NCBI RefSeq assembly: GCF_004116405.1
Contig: NZ_SDIC01000003.1
Location: 186,001-250,000 of the forward strand
Reading direction: 5' to 3'
Source of the DNA: Halegenticoccus tardaugens
GTDB taxonomy: Archaea; Halobacteriota; Halobacteria; Halobacteriales; Haloferacaceae
DNA length: 64,000 bases
Shown: piece by piece, positions 35,080-44,258 of the stretch
How positions within the stretch are numbered: position 1 is the stretch's first letter
How the letters are laid out: each line of letters begins with the position of its first letter
Made by a program: the position numbers and the translations under genes
The notes under the pieces: generated by a model
Database searches by the model: none
What the model was told of the DNA's origin: nothing
The model's input: only the letters and a program-made list of their open reading frames with translations

Positions 35080-35925
35080 ATGACAGCGCAAACCGTACTC
35101 GTCGCGGGCGCGACGGGAACGCAAGGCGGCGCGGTCGCGGACCACCTTCTGGAGCGGGGAATCGAGGTCCACGCGCTGACGCGCGACGCCGAGAGCGACG
35201 ACGCGCGACTCCTCTCGCGACGGGGTGCGGAGGTCGTCGAAGGGGACATGACCGACCGGGACGCGCTCGACCCGCTCGTGGCCGACGTGGACGGCGTCTA
35301 CTGCGTCACGACGTTCGCCGCGGGCGGCGTCGAGGCGGAGGTCGAGCAGGGCGTCACCACGGCGGAAGCCGCCGCGGACGCCGGCGTCGACCACTTCGTG
35401 TTCAGTTCCGTCGCCGGCGCGGACCGCGACACGGGCATCCCGCACTTCGAGTCGAAGCGCGAGATCGAGCGGCGCATCGACGACCTCGGTCTCCCGGCGA
35501 CGGTCGTCCGCCCGGTGTTCTTCGTGCAGAACTTCGAGGGGATGCGCGAGGGGATCGAAGACGGCCGGTTGGCGATGGCGCTCGAACCGCGCGTCCCGCT
35601 GCAGATGGTCGACGCGGACAACATCGGTGCGATCGTCGCGGAGGCGTTCGGAGCGCCCGAGGAGTACGTCGGCGAGACGTTCGAACTCGCGAGCGACGAA
35701 CTCACGCTGCAGGCGACGGCCGCCCGCTTCGCGGACCTGCTCGACGCGGAGATGGAGGTCGTCCACGTTCCGATCGACGACCTGCGCGAGAGCCGCGGCG
35801 AGGAGATGGCGACCATGTTCGAGTGGTTCAACGAGGAGGGGTACGACGTCGACCTCGTCGGGTTGCGACGCGAGCACGACGTGGCGTTCACGCGCCTCGA
35901 GGAGTACCTCGGACGCGTCTGGTGA
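35080..35925 (+). CDS. NmrA-like NAD(P)-binding protein (atypical SDR)
   Basis: The 281-residue protein opens with VLVAGATGTQGGAVADHL (Rossmann GATGTQG near residues 9-15). It has VFSSVAGAD and a C-terminal NmrA-type segment with PVFFVQNFEG and MVDADNIGAIV. NmrA-like proteins bind NAD(P) and act as redox-state sensors or quinone reductases. A TATA-like GGTTTATC centred 30 bases upstream of the ATG supports this start. It begins the non-conserved stretch between ftsY and srp54. Confidence 0.87.
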   Translation: MTAQTVLVAGATGTQGGAVADHLLERGIEVHALTRDAESDDARLLSRRGAEVVEGDMTDRDALDPLVADVDGVYCVTTFAAGGVEAEVEQGVTTAEAAADAGVDHFVFSSVAGADRDTGIPHFESKREIERRIDDLGLPATVVRPVFFVQNFEGMREGIEDGRLAMALEPRVPLQMVDADNIGAIVAEAFGAPEEYVGETFELASDELTLQATAARFADLLDAEMEVVHVPIDDLRESRGEEMATMFEWFNEEGYDVDLVGLRREHDVAFTRLEEYLGRVW

Positions 35926-36002
35926 CGAGGCCGCGGCCGCGCGCTCGTACCACTCGGCGTCCGGCCCCTCGGCACCCCTCGGCGAGCGTCGCCGAACTCG
36001 AC

Positions 36003-36230
36003 TCAGGACGTCCAGAGCAGTTCGACGGCGAGCCTCGCCGTGCAGTCCATCTCGGTTTCGTACCCCGCACACCGACCGGTCTCGACGATCCGGACGAGCC
36101 GCGTCGTCGTCCCGCACGCAGGACATTCGAGGACGTACCCCTCGTCCTCCTCGCGCAGTTCGTCCGGCCCGACGAACATGGAGGCGGCCTCCTCGCGATC
36201 GATGTCGACGGTGCTGTCGCCTTCGTCCAT
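36003..36230 (-). CDS. Small CxxC haloarchaeal protein
   Basis: A 75-residue protein starting M-D-E-G-D-S-T-V-D-I with ECPACGTTTRL near residues 34-44 and two further cysteines in RCAGYETEMDC. Four cysteines could make a zinc ribbon. The ATG at 36228-36230 has a TATA-like element (TATACGAG region) about 25 bases upstream on the minus strand. I do not recognise a characterised relative. Confidence 0.65.
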   Translation of the reverse strand: MDEGDSTVDIDREEAASMFVGPDELREEDEGYVLECPACGTTTRLVRIVETGRCAGYETEMDCTARLAVELLWTS

Positions 36231-36369
36231 AGTCCGTATAGGTCCGGCTCGTATACATCGCTGACGCCGGTTCTCGGGGCGCGAAGCGAGTCGATCGCGT
36301 CGATGCGCGCGTCGGACGCGAAAACGCGGCTTCCGACGTCGACGCTGCCGCAATCGAGTTCGCGTTCGC

Positions 36370-36993
36370 CTACGTTCGCTCGAACACCGCCCCGTAGTGG
36401 TACGGCGGGAGGTCCACGATCTCGACGTGATCGAAGCCCGCGGCTTCGACCGCCTCGCGGGTCTCCGTCGGCGTCAGGCGCAGCTCAGTCGGCGGTCCGC
36501 GGGGTTCTCCGCCGACGACCGTCTCCTCCCGCGGTAGCGGCCGCCAGTTGACGACGGCGAACCGCCCGCCGTCGACGAGCGCGTCGCGTACGCCGCCCGC
36601 GAACTCGACCTTGTCGTCGACGCCGTGGAAGGCGTTCGCGAACAGCGCGACGTCGACGGTCGTCGGGAGCAGATCCGGCAGGTCGCGCGCGTCGCCGCGG
36701 ATCGCGATCACGTCGACGCCGGCGTCCGCCGCGCGGGCCCGGAGGTCGGCCAACAGATCACCGTCCAGATCCACGCCGTACACCGGCCCGTCGCAACGCT
36801 CGGCCGCTCGGATCGTGAAGTATCCGTCGCCGCACCCGACGTCGACCAGCGAACCGGCTTCGTCCGCGCCCACGGCTCGAAGCGTCTCTCCGGGATCGCC
36901 CCACAGCTCCCGCCACCAGTCCCAGTCCGGCTGTCCGGTGTTCCGAAAGCGCGCCATCGAACGTCCGTTCGCGCCCGCTGTCATAATTGTCAC
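36370..36993 (-). CDS. Class I SAM-dependent methyltransferase
   Basis: The 207-residue protein has motif I LVDVGCGDGYFTIRA near residue 49 and the acidic motif II GVDLDG near 73. Post-I motifs are DARDLPDLLP and VDVALFANAFHGV, and the typical ADxVV-like RFAVVNWRPL is present. The target is unknown. Possible starts are GTG 36993, ATG 36984 and ATG 36957; the last removes 12 residues with no family features. A TATA-like TAAATACG lies at about 37020. Confidence 0.86.
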   Translation of the reverse strand: MTIMTAGANGRSMARFRNTGQPDWDWWRELWGDPGETLRAVGADEAGSLVDVGCGDGYFTIRAAERCDGPVYGVDLDGDLLADLRARAADAGVDVIAIRGDARDLPDLLPTTVDVALFANAFHGVDDKVEFAGGVRDALVDGGRFAVVNWRPLPREETVVGGEPRGPPTELRLTPTETREAVEAAGFDHVEIVDLPPYHYGAVFERT

Positions 36994-37110
36994 GGCAGCG
37001 TCCGGCCGTGCAGACGGCGTATTTACCAGATTCGTTGAAATTCACCCAAAGATCAATATATCGAAATCGGATTATTACAAAAATTCAATAATATTGGATC
37101 TAACAAAAGT

Positions 37111-37120
37111 TTAAAATAAT
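37111..37120 (+). promoter_or_regulatory. TATA element of the secreted M14-like gene
   Basis: TTAAAATAAT lies about 26-31 bases before ATG 37142 in a very AT-rich 90-base stretch. It supports the ATG at 37142 rather than 37124 as the translation start of a leaderless transcript. Confidence 0.55.
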
Positions 37121-37141
37121 AACATGTATTCAACTGAGGTA

Positions 37142-37963
37142 ATGCCCCGAAACGGTCCCTCCAGACGAACGTTTCTGAACGCCGCCGCGGCCGGCGCGAC
37201 GATCGCGACCCTCGGCGTCGGGTCGGCGTCGGCGGCGCGATCGACGGAGGACGGCGCTTCATCCCTCAGGCGGGGGAGCTTCGCGGTCCTCGAGGACACC
37301 GAGTACGAGACGACGCTTCGCTACGTCGACTCGGTAAAACCCGGGCCGACGGCGCTCGTCGTCGGCGGAATCCACGGCGACGAGCGGGCCGGATACGCCG
37401 CGGCCGACGCGATGGCGGCGCACCTCGCCGTCGACGCCGGGCGGGTCGTCGTGATCCCGAAGGCGAACGCGCCCGCGGTCGAAGCGGGCTCCCGGGAGGG
37501 GCCGAACGGCGACCTGAACCGGCAGTTCCCCGTCGGGGAGACGCCGTCGACGGAGCCGGCCCGCACGCTCTGGGAGGAGGTGCGCGCGATCGAACCCGAG
37601 ATCGTCGTCGACCTGCACGAAACGGTCGGCCTCTACGAGCGCGAGCCGTCGGGCGTCGGACAGGCCGTTTTCTACACAGGCGAGGACGAGAGCTTGGAGG
37701 AGGCCGAGACGGCGGAGCGGGCCGTCGAGCCCGTGAACGACTTTTTCGTCCCCGAACCCGCCTCCCAGCACGAATTTCGAACCGACGTCAGCACCGAACT
37801 CGTCTCCGACCCGAGCGGGCTGTTCGTCACCAAGACGGCCGAGGACCTCGCCGTTCCGAGCTTCCTCGTCGAGACGTACGACGACCTCCCGCTCCCGGTG
37901 CGCGTGAACATGCACTGGCTCGTCGTCGAGGAACTCCTCTCGCTCGCCGGCCTCGTCGAGTAG
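37142..37963 (+). CDS. Tat-exported succinylglutamate desuccinylase/aspartoacylase-like (M14) protein
   Basis: The 273-residue protein starts M-P-R-N-G-P-S-R-R-T-F-L-N, a twin-arginine signal (SRRTFL) followed by a hydrophobic h-region and ASA cleavage near residue 31. The catalytic domain has GGIHGDERAG (zinc His/Glu) near residue 73 and VDLHETVG near 158, as in zinc carboxypeptidase-fold amidohydrolases. It should act outside the cell on an N-acyl or peptide substrate. An upstream ATG at 37124 would lengthen the signal by six residues. Confidence 0.85.
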   Translation: MPRNGPSRRTFLNAAAAGATIATLGVGSASAARSTEDGASSLRRGSFAVLEDTEYETTLRYVDSVKPGPTALVVGGIHGDERAGYAAADAMAAHLAVDAGRVVVIPKANAPAVEAGSREGPNGDLNRQFPVGETPSTEPARTLWEEVRAIEPEIVVDLHETVGLYEREPSGVGQAVFYTGEDESLEEAETAERAVEPVNDFFVPEPASQHEFRTDVSTELVSDPSGLFVTKTAEDLAVPSFLVETYDDLPLPVRVNMHWLVVEELLSLAGLVE

Positions 37964-38077
37964 CGTCGACCTCGTCAGCTCGACGCTCTCACGCCCGAAC
38001 GCGCCCGTTCTCGCGCCGACCGCCCGAGCGGGCGGACGAATAAAGGCTTTACCGGCTCGGAATCGTACTCCGAGACA

Positions 38078-39466
38078 ATGGTACTCAACGATCTCGGGAC
38101 CTCCCTCCGCGGCACGATGAACAAGCTGCGGGGGAAGACCCGCCTCGACAGGGAGGACGTCGAGGAAATCGTAAAGGAGATCCAGCGGTCGCTCCTCCAG
38201 GCCGACGTCGACGTCGGGCTCGTGATGGAGCTTTCGAACTCCATCAAAACCCGCGCCCTCGAAGAGGAGCCCCCGGCCGGCACCAGCGCGCGCGATCACA
38301 TCCTCAAGATCGTCTACGAGGAGATGGTCGCCGTCGTCGGCGACTCGACGGAGATCCCGCTGGAACCGCAGACGATCATGCTCGCCGGCCTGCAGGGATC
38401 GGGGAAGACCACCTCCGCGGCCAAGATGGCGTGGTGGTTCTCGAAGAAGGGGCTCCGCCCCGCGGTCATCCAGACCGACACCTTCCGCCCCGGCGCGTAC
38501 GACCAGGCGAAGCAGATGTGCGAGCGCGCCGAGGTGGAGTTCTACGGCGACCCCGACGAGGAGGATCCGGTGACGATCGCCCGCGAGGGGCTGGAGGCGA
38601 CGAAGCACGCCGAGGTGCACATCGTCGACACCGCCGGCCGCCACGCGCTCGAAGCCGATCTCATAGACGAGATCGAGGAGATCGAACGCGTCGTCGACCC
38701 CGACCTGAACCTGCTCGTGCTCGACGCGGCGATCGGGCAGGGCGCGAAGGATCAAGCCCGCGAGTTCGACGGCTCCATCGGCATCGGCGGCGTCGTCATC
38801 ACGAAGCTCGACGGGACCGCGAAGGGTGGCGGCGCGCTCACCGCCGTCAACGAGACCGATTCGTCGATCGCCTTCCTCGGGACCGGTGAGACGGTGCAGG
38901 ACATCGAGCGCTTCGAGCCGAGCGGCTTCATCTCCCGACTGCTCGGGATGGGGGATCTCAAACAGCTGTCCGAGCGCGTCGAGCGCGCGATGGTCGAGAC
39001 GCAGGACGCCGACGAGGACTGGGACCCCGAGGACATCATGCGGGGGAAGTTCACGCTGAAGGACATGCAAAAACAGATGGAGGCGATGAACCGGATGGGT
39101 CCCCTCGATCAGGTCCTCGACATGATCCCCGGTCTCGGCGGCGGCCTGATGGATCAGCTCCCCGACGACGCCATGGACGTCACGCAGGACCGGATGCGCT
39201 CGTTCGAGGTCGTGATGGACTCGATGACGGACGACGAACTCGAAAACCCCCGATCGGTCGGCGCGAGCCGGATCCGGCGCATCGCCCGCGGCAGCGGCAA
39301 GGACGAGGAGACGGTCCGCGAACTGCTCCAACAGCACAAGATGATGGATCAGACGCTCAAGCAGTTCCAGGGCATGGGCGACGGCGACATGAAGCGGATG
39401 ATGAAGAAGCTCGAGAACCAGGGCGGCGGTGGCGGCGGCATGGGCGGCATGGGCCCCTTCGGCTGA
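38078..39466 (+). CDS. srp54: Signal recognition particle protein SRP54
   Basis: The 462-residue GTPase binds 7S RNA and signal sequences. The N domain covers residues 1-95. The G domain has G1 GLQGSGKTT at 104-112, DTAGRH near 188, [11 protein letters not shown] near 245 and [10 protein letters not shown] near 270. The methionine-rich M domain runs from about 295 to the C-terminus, ending in a Gly/Met-rich tail. It is separated from ftsY by the NmrA, CxxC, methyltransferase and M14-like genes. Confidence 0.97.
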   Translation: MVLNDLGTSLRGTMNKLRGKTRLDREDVEEIVKEIQRSLLQADVDVGLVMELSNSIKTRALEEEPPAGTSARDHILKIVYEEMVAVVGDSTEIPLEPQTIMLAGLQGSGKTTSAAKMAWWFSKKGLRPAVIQTDTFRPGAYDQAKQMCERAEVEFYGDPDEEDPVTIAREGLEATKHAEVHIVDTAGRHALEADLIDEIEEIERVVDPDLNLLVLDAAIGQGAKDQAREFDGSIGIGGVVITKLDGTAKGGGALTAVNETDSSIAFLGTGETVQDIERFEPSGFISRLLGMGDLKQLSERVERAMVETQDADEDWDPEDIMRGKFTLKDMQKQMEAMNRMGPLDQVLDMIPGLGGGLMDQLPDDAMDVTQDRMRSFEVVMDSMTDDELENPRSVGASRIRRIARGSGKDEETVRELLQQHKMMDQTLKQFQGMGDGDMKRMMKKLENQGGGGGGMGGMGPFG

Positions 39467-39469
39467 GCC

Positions 39470-40750
39470 GTGGCCACGACGACTCGGTTGGCCCGCCTCC
39501 GAAGCGCCGACGCGCTGGTGCTGACGGCGCTGCTTTGGTTTCTCGCCAAGGTGCTCCGGTACGCCTTTCCGCCGCTCTTCGGCACCTTCCGCGGCACGTT
39601 CGGCGTCTCGAACGCCGCGCTCGGGGCGACCTTTTCGGCGCTGATGCTCGCGTACGCCGCGATGCAGTTTCCCGCGGGGGCGTTCGCCGACCGCCTCGGT
39701 TCGGTTCGCGTGATCGTTGCGGGCACGCTCGTCGCCGCGTTCGGGTCGCTCTGGGTCGCCCTCGCGCCCTCGTTCGCCGCGTTCGAGTCGCTCCCGCTCG
39801 TCCCCTCCCCGGCGTTCGTCGCGCTCGTCCTCGGCGTCGTCCTCATCGGCCTCGGAACCGGCGTCCACAAGACCGTCGCCGTCCGCCTCCTGTCGGCGAT
39901 CCACCCCGAGCGGACCGGCCGGGCGCTCGGCGTGCTCGACACCGTCGGGACGTTCGGCGGCGTCGTCGCCCCCGCCGCGGTCGTCGCGCTCTCGGGCGCG
40001 GCCGACTGGCGGGCGCTCTTTCTCGCGAGCGGCGTCGTCGGCCTCCTGCTGATCGGCCTGTTCGCCCGCCGCGTCCCGCGACGGCTGCCGGCCGGAAACG
40101 ACGCCACGGACGGGGCGGCGGATCGACCGTGGCGCGAATACGCGGCGCGGTTCGCCGACCGACGGTTCGCCGCGTTCGTCGCCGCGACCGTGTTCTTCTC
40201 CGTCGCCTACAACGGCGTCGTGGCCTTCCTCCCGCTCTTTCTGACCGACGGTGCCGGCCTCTCGGAGGGCTTCGCCGGGATGCTGTACAGCGGCCTGTTC
40301 GCCGTCAGCGTCGTCCAGTTGGGGACCGGCGACCTCAGCGACCGGCTCGGACGGCTTCCGGTGATGGCCGCGATGCTCGCGCTCGCGACCGTCGGACTCG
40401 GCCTCCTGCTCGTCGCCACGACGCCGCTTTTCATCGCCGCCGGCGTCCTCCTGTTCGGAGTCGGAGGTCACGGCTACCGCCCCGTTCGCGGGTCGTACCT
40501 CGTCGCCGTCATCCCGAGAGCGGACACGGGCGGGACGCTGGGAATCGTCCGGACCGCGCTCATGGTCGTCGGGGCGATCTCGCCGGCGGTCGTCGGCCTG
40601 CTCTCCGATCTGGCGGGCTTCGGCGCCGCGTTCGCCGCGCTCCTCGTCGCCGCGTGCCTCTCGGTGGCGGGCGTCGCCGTCCTGCTCGCGGATCGGATGC
40701 TGCGCGAGCCCGCCGGCTCCGTTTCGTCGGAGGCCGACGGTCGAGGGTGA
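39470..40750 (+). CDS. Major facilitator superfamily transporter
   Basis: A 426-residue protein with twelve hydrophobic helices. The MFS A-motif equivalent lies between helices 2 and 3 (GAFADRLGSVRVI) and is repeated between helices 8 and 9 (GDLSDRLGRLPVM). The start is GTG at 39470, three bases after the srp54 stop, so read-through from srp54 is likely. Substrate cannot be deduced. Confidence 0.9.
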   Translation: MATTTRLARLRSADALVLTALLWFLAKVLRYAFPPLFGTFRGTFGVSNAALGATFSALMLAYAAMQFPAGAFADRLGSVRVIVAGTLVAAFGSLWVALAPSFAAFESLPLVPSPAFVALVLGVVLIGLGTGVHKTVAVRLLSAIHPERTGRALGVLDTVGTFGGVVAPAAVVALSGAADWRALFLASGVVGLLLIGLFARRVPRRLPAGNDATDGAADRPWREYAARFADRRFAAFVAATVFFSVAYNGVVAFLPLFLTDGAGLSEGFAGMLYSGLFAVSVVQLGTGDLSDRLGRLPVMAAMLALATVGLGLLLVATTPLFIAAGVLLFGVGGHGYRPVRGSYLVAVIPRADTGGTLGIVRTALMVVGAISPAVVGLLSDLAGFGAAFAALLVAACLSVAGVAVLLADRMLREPAGSVSSEADGRG

Positions 40751-40818
40751 CCCCCTCGCGCCCTCGTCACACGTTCGTACACGCCTGACTTTTAACGCTC
40801 GCGCACGTCCCACTCGGT

Positions 40819-41397
40819 ATGACGATTCGCGAGGTCGCCGTCGCCGCCTACCGGGAGGCGCTCCCCGTGCTCGCGCTCAGCGCGGTCGGCGGGCTGTTCG
40901 CCGGCGCGGTGCTCGGCGGGATGGAGGAGGAACTCCGCGTCGTTCCCGGTCTCCTGGTGCTCGTCCCGGCGCTCCTCGCCACGCGCGGAAACGTCTACGG
41001 GTCGCTCGGCGCGCGGCTCGCCACCGGGCTTCACCAGGGACTCGTCGATCCGCACCTGTCGCTGGATGACAGGCGGATCCGCAACGCCGTCGCGGCCGCC
41101 CTGGCGAACGGCGTCCTCGTCAGCGTCTTCGCGGCGGTGCTGACGCACCTGTTTCTCGTCGCGCTGTCGCGGCCGGCGGCGTCGATGCTCACGCTCGTCG
41201 GGATCGCTCTCATCGCCGGCGTCGTCTCGGGGGTTCTGCTCACCGCCGCCGTGTTGAGCGTCGTCTTCTACGGCTACCGTCGGGGGCTGAACCCCGACAC
41301 GCTCGCGGGACCCGTCGTCACCACGACCGGCGACCTCGTCGGTATCGCGACGATGCTGTTCGCGGCGCGCGTCGTCCTCGCGCTGGGTGGTGGCTGA
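40819..41397 (+). CDS. MgtE-type magnesium channel half-protein (first)
   Basis: The 192-residue protein is one copy of the MgtE/SLC41 integral membrane domain with about five helices. Family patterns include VPALLATRGNVYGSLGARLATGLH near residues 52-75 and PVVTTTGDLVGIATMLF near 165. The N-terminal cytosolic CBS domains of full MgtE are absent. The partner half-protein begins two bases downstream, so the pair probably forms a heteromeric Mg2+/divalent cation pathway. Confidence 0.85.
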   Translation: MTIREVAVAAYREALPVLALSAVGGLFAGAVLGGMEEELRVVPGLLVLVPALLATRGNVYGSLGARLATGLHQGLVDPHLSLDDRRIRNAVAAALANGVLVSVFAAVLTHLFLVALSRPAASMLTLVGIALIAGVVSGVLLTAAVLSVVFYGYRRGLNPDTLAGPVVTTTGDLVGIATMLFAARVVLALGGG

Positions 41398-41398
41398 G

Positions 41399-41974
41399 AT
41401 GGGGGCCGCGGGCACCGCCGACGCGAACTGGGAGGTTCGAACCATCATGGAGACGATGCTCCCCGTGTTGACGGTGCTGACCGTCGTCGAACTCGCGAGC
41501 GGGCTCGTGCTCGACACGTTCGAGGGGACGCTGCTTCAGTACCCCTCGCTCTTGGTGCTCGTGCCGGTCACCATCGGAATGGCCGGCAACCTCGGGAGCA
41601 TCCTCGCGGCGCGGCTCTCGACCGCGCTCCACCTCGGCCTGCTGCAGTTCGGCCCGGAGAACGACGCGCTCGTCGGCAACGCCCTCGCCACCGTGGCCCT
41701 GTCGCTCACGATCTTTCCGCTGGTCGGCGCTGGCGCGTGGATCGTCCAGACGATCGTCGGCGGCTCGGAACTCGGCCTCGGGACCGTCGTCCTCGTCGCC
41801 TTCACGAGCGGGGCGGTGTTGGCGATCCTGGCCATCGTCGTCACGTTCGTCACCACGTACGCCGCCTACCGCCTCGAACTCGATCCCGACGACGTGGTGA
41901 TCCCGGTCGTCACGAACACCTGCGACGTGCTGGGGGTGCTCGTGCTGTTCGGCGCGGTGCGGCTTTTCGTCTAG
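41399..41974 (+). CDS. MgtE-type magnesium channel half-protein (second)
   Basis: The 191-residue protein is a second MgtE/SLC41 membrane domain: VPVTIGMAGNLGSILAARLSTALHLG near residues 55-80 and PVVTNTCDVLGVLVLFG near 170, equivalent to the motifs in the preceding gene. ATG 41399 follows the previous stop by one base; a GTG at 41387 would overlap it. The two halves seem to be a split tandem SLC41-like transporter. Confidence 0.85.
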   Translation: MGAAGTADANWEVRTIMETMLPVLTVLTVVELASGLVLDTFEGTLLQYPSLLVLVPVTIGMAGNLGSILAARLSTALHLGLLQFGPENDALVGNALATVALSLTIFPLVGAGAWIVQTIVGGSELGLGTVVLVAFTSGAVLAILAIVVTFVTTYAAYRLELDPDDVVIPVVTNTCDVLGVLVLFGAVRLFV

Positions 41975-42022
41975 CCCCTCCCGATCGACGCCCATTTGTC
42001 AGTCCGTTCCCGAGCATCCCCC

Positions 42023-43000
42023 GTGCAGTCCGTCGCGCAGGCGCTCGACTGGTCGCTCGCCGCGGAGGTCGCCCTGCGCGTCGTCAAAATCGCCGTCGCC
42101 ATCGGCGTCGGCGTCTTTCTCGCGAACGTCGCCGTCGCCTTCGGCGCGGTGCGGTACGTCACGTGGCTCGCGTACCCGCTGACGAGGCCCGCGAACCTCC
42201 CGCGGGAGGTCGGGACGGCGATCCTGACCACGACCGCGTCGACGACGGCGGGCTACGGGATGCTCGCGGAGTTCCGCGACTCGGGCATGCTGGACGACCG
42301 CGCGACGCTCGTCGCCGTCACCATCAACACGTTCTTCGGCTTCGCCCAGCACATCTTCACCTTCTACGGGCCCGTCCTGATCCCGATCCTCGGCCTCCGC
42401 GTGGGGCTCATGTACGTCGGCGCGCGGGCGGCCATCGCGCTCGGCATCACCCTCGCCGGCATCCTCGCCGGCGCGCTCTTTCTCTCCGAGCGCAACGTGA
42501 ACCCGGACGCCGTCCCCGAGGAACTGGACGCGCCGGACCGCGAGTCGCGGCCGACGCGCGAGAAGATCCGCGGGGCGGCGACGAGCACGTCGAAGACGCT
42601 GCGTCGCATCGTCCCCCGACTCGCCGTCGTCTACGCTCTCGTGACGCTGCTCGTGGAGACGTACGACCTCGCGGCGCTGACCGCCGCGGCCGAACCGCTG
42701 ACGACGCTGCTCGGCCTGCCGGGCGCGGCCGTCCCCGTCGTCGCCGTCTTCGCGTTCGACACGACGGCAGGCGCGGTCGCCATCGCGCCGCTCGTCGGCG
42801 AGGCGTTCACGCCGCGGCAGGCGGTGGCGACGATGCTCATCGGCGGCATCGTCTCCTTCGCCGTCTCGACGTTCAAACGCTCCGTGCCGTTCCAGTACGG
42901 CATCTGGGGCGCCAGCTTCGGATCGAAGGTCGTCGCGGTCAACACCGCGCTGAAAGTCGTCTTCATCGGCGGCGCCGTCGCCGTGCTGCTCGCGCCGTAG
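42023..43000 (+). CDS. Nucleoside-recognition (Gate) domain membrane protein
   Basis: The 325-residue protein starts at GTG (V-Q-S-V-A-Q-A-L-D-W) and has about eight hydrophobic helices. Two Gate-like halves are visible: TAILTTTASTTAGYGMLAEF near residue 72 and VAVFAFDTTAGAVAIAPLVGEAF near 240. The polar NTFFGFAQH segment lies between. Gate proteins are related to nucleoside transporters and the FeoB channel; the substrate is unknown. It follows the MgtE pair on the same strand. Confidence 0.83.
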   Translation: MQSVAQALDWSLAAEVALRVVKIAVAIGVGVFLANVAVAFGAVRYVTWLAYPLTRPANLPREVGTAILTTTASTTAGYGMLAEFRDSGMLDDRATLVAVTINTFFGFAQHIFTFYGPVLIPILGLRVGLMYVGARAAIALGITLAGILAGALFLSERNVNPDAVPEELDAPDRESRPTREKIRGAATSTSKTLRRIVPRLAVVYALVTLLVETYDLAALTAAAEPLTTLLGLPGAAVPVVAVFAFDTTAGAVAIAPLVGEAFTPRQAVATMLIGGIVSFAVSTFKRSVPFQYGIWGASFGSKVVAVNTALKVVFIGGAVAVLLAP

Positions 43001-43030
43001 CCGTCGTTCGGTACCGACTGCCGCCGCCCG

Positions 43031-43120
43031 TCACCGGCAGTCACCACTCGTCACCGGCTATCACCATCTACAACCGCCTATCACCGTCTACCACCGACTG
43101 TCGCCACCGACCGCCGGCTC
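43031..43120. repeat. Degenerate 10-bp tandem repeat in a convergent intergenic region
   Basis: Nine consecutive decamers approximate TCACCGNCTA (for example TCACCGGCAG, TCACCACTCG, TCACCGGCTA, TCACCATCTA, TCACCGTCTA). The array lies between the stop of the Gate-domain gene and the converging UPF0201 gene. No reading frame or stem-loop of note accompanies it. Confidence 0.65.
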
Positions 43121-43161
43121 TTCGTCGACGCGACTCCGCCAGTCGTCAGTCTGCCGGCGCG

Positions 43162-43584
43162 TCACTCGCGCCGTCGGTCGGGATCGACGGGCCGGCCGTC
43201 CTCGGTCGGCGGGGCGATGTGGTCGACGAACTCCTCGACCGTCGGCTCGCGGACCGCGACGTGTACCTCCACGTCGCCGAGTTCGTCGGGATTGCCGACG
43301 GCGAAGTTGACGACGCCGCGGAAGGCGGCCTGCTTTTTCAGCGCGAACGAAAAGCCGTCCTCGGTCCGGCGCTTCCCGAACTCCCGGCGGGCGGTGTCGA
43401 GGATCGCCTGCTCGTGCAGCAGGTCGGAGAAGTGGTCCAGCGAGTGAGCCTCCGCGACGATGCGCCCCGACTCGTGCGCCACCTCGGCGTTGGGAAAGAG
43501 GTTCCGGACGGCGTCGGCGACGCGGTCCGTCACCTCGGTGTCGCGGACCGGCGCGACGATCCGGACGTCGACGCTGTAGATCAC
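43162..43584 (-). CDS. UPF0201 family protein (predicted RNA-binding)
   Basis: The 140-residue protein starts with GTG (V-I-Y-S-V-D-V-R-I-V-A-P-V) and has VADAVRNLFPNAEV and FSFALKKQAAFRGVVNFAVG, typical of UPF0201. The family adopts a ferredoxin-like fold resembling ribosomal L5 and its role is unknown. GTG 43582-43584 overlaps the stop of the upstream UPF0200 kinase-like gene as GTGA; this pairing is widespread in archaea. Confidence 0.87.
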   Translation of the reverse strand: MIYSVDVRIVAPVRDTEVTDRVADAVRNLFPNAEVAHESGRIVAEAHSLDHFSDLLHEQAILDTARREFGKRRTEDGFSFALKKQAAFRGVVNFAVGNPDELGDVEVHVAVREPTVEEFVDHIAPPTEDGRPVDPDRRRE

Positions 43585-44177
43585 CGCCGCTCCACCTCCG
43601 CGGTCTCCGACTCCTCTTTCGACGCCGACGCGGCCGCCGGTCGGAGGATCTCCCGGATCCGCGCGCGGAACGCCTCCAGCGTGTCCGTGTTCTCGACGAC
43701 CACGTCCGCGCGCTCCATCGCCGCCGCCATCCCGAAGCCGAGTTCGCGCTCGTCGCGCTCGCGGAGGCTCTCGCCGCCGTCGTCCTCCGATCTGTCCCGT
43801 CCGCGATCCGCGACGCGCTCGCGACGGAGTTCGAACGGCGCTTCGACGCTCACGAGCAGGAACGCGTCGGCGAACGCCTCTTCGAAGCGGTCGACCTCGA
43901 CGTCGGAGCGGATCCCGTCGACGAGCACGGCGTCGTTCGCCGTCAGTCGCTCCTCGACGAGCGGGAGCGACCGCGCGGCGATGGCGTCGGGACCGTCTTC
44001 CTCGCGGAGGGCCTTCGCGACGCGGCCGTGGTCCTCGGCGGGGTCCAGACCGCGCTCGCGGCACGCCCGGCGGATGACGTCGCCCATCGTCACCACGGGG
44101 ATCCCCAGCTCGCGGGCGACCGCGGCGGCTTCGCCCTTCCCGCTCCCGGGCAGGCCGACGGTTCCGATGACTCTCAT
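43581..44177 (-). CDS. UPF0200 family nucleoside kinase-like ATPase
   Basis: The 198-residue P-loop protein opens M-R-V-I-G-T-V-G-L-P-G-S-G-K-G (Walker A at 8-15). It has MGDVIRRACRERGLDPAEDHGRVAK and LVDGIRSDVEV, as in dephospho-CoA or adenylate kinase relatives grouped as UPF0200. The phosphoryl acceptor is unknown. It overlaps the UPF0201 gene by four bases, so the two products may act in one process. Confidence 0.86.
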   Translation of the reverse strand: MRVIGTVGLPGSGKGEAAAVARELGIPVVTMGDVIRRACRERGLDPAEDHGRVAKALREEDGPDAIAARSLPLVEERLTANDAVLVDGIRSDVEVDRFEEAFADAFLLVSVEAPFELRRERVADRGRDRSEDDGGESLRERDERELGFGMAAAMERADVVVENTDTLEAFRARIREILRPAAASASKEESETAEVERR

Positions 44178-44258
44178 CGCTCTCCGCTACTGGGGTCGCG
44201 AACTTAGGTCTGCTGTTCGTTCGCGACGCTTTTCCCCCCGCGCGACCTTCCGGACGGC

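Noticed and set aside
37259..40813. 1184-codon minus-strand open frame
   Set aside because: It is the shadow of srp54 and flanking genes in GC-rich DNA, with composition biased to Arg/Asp/Glu and no recognisable domain.
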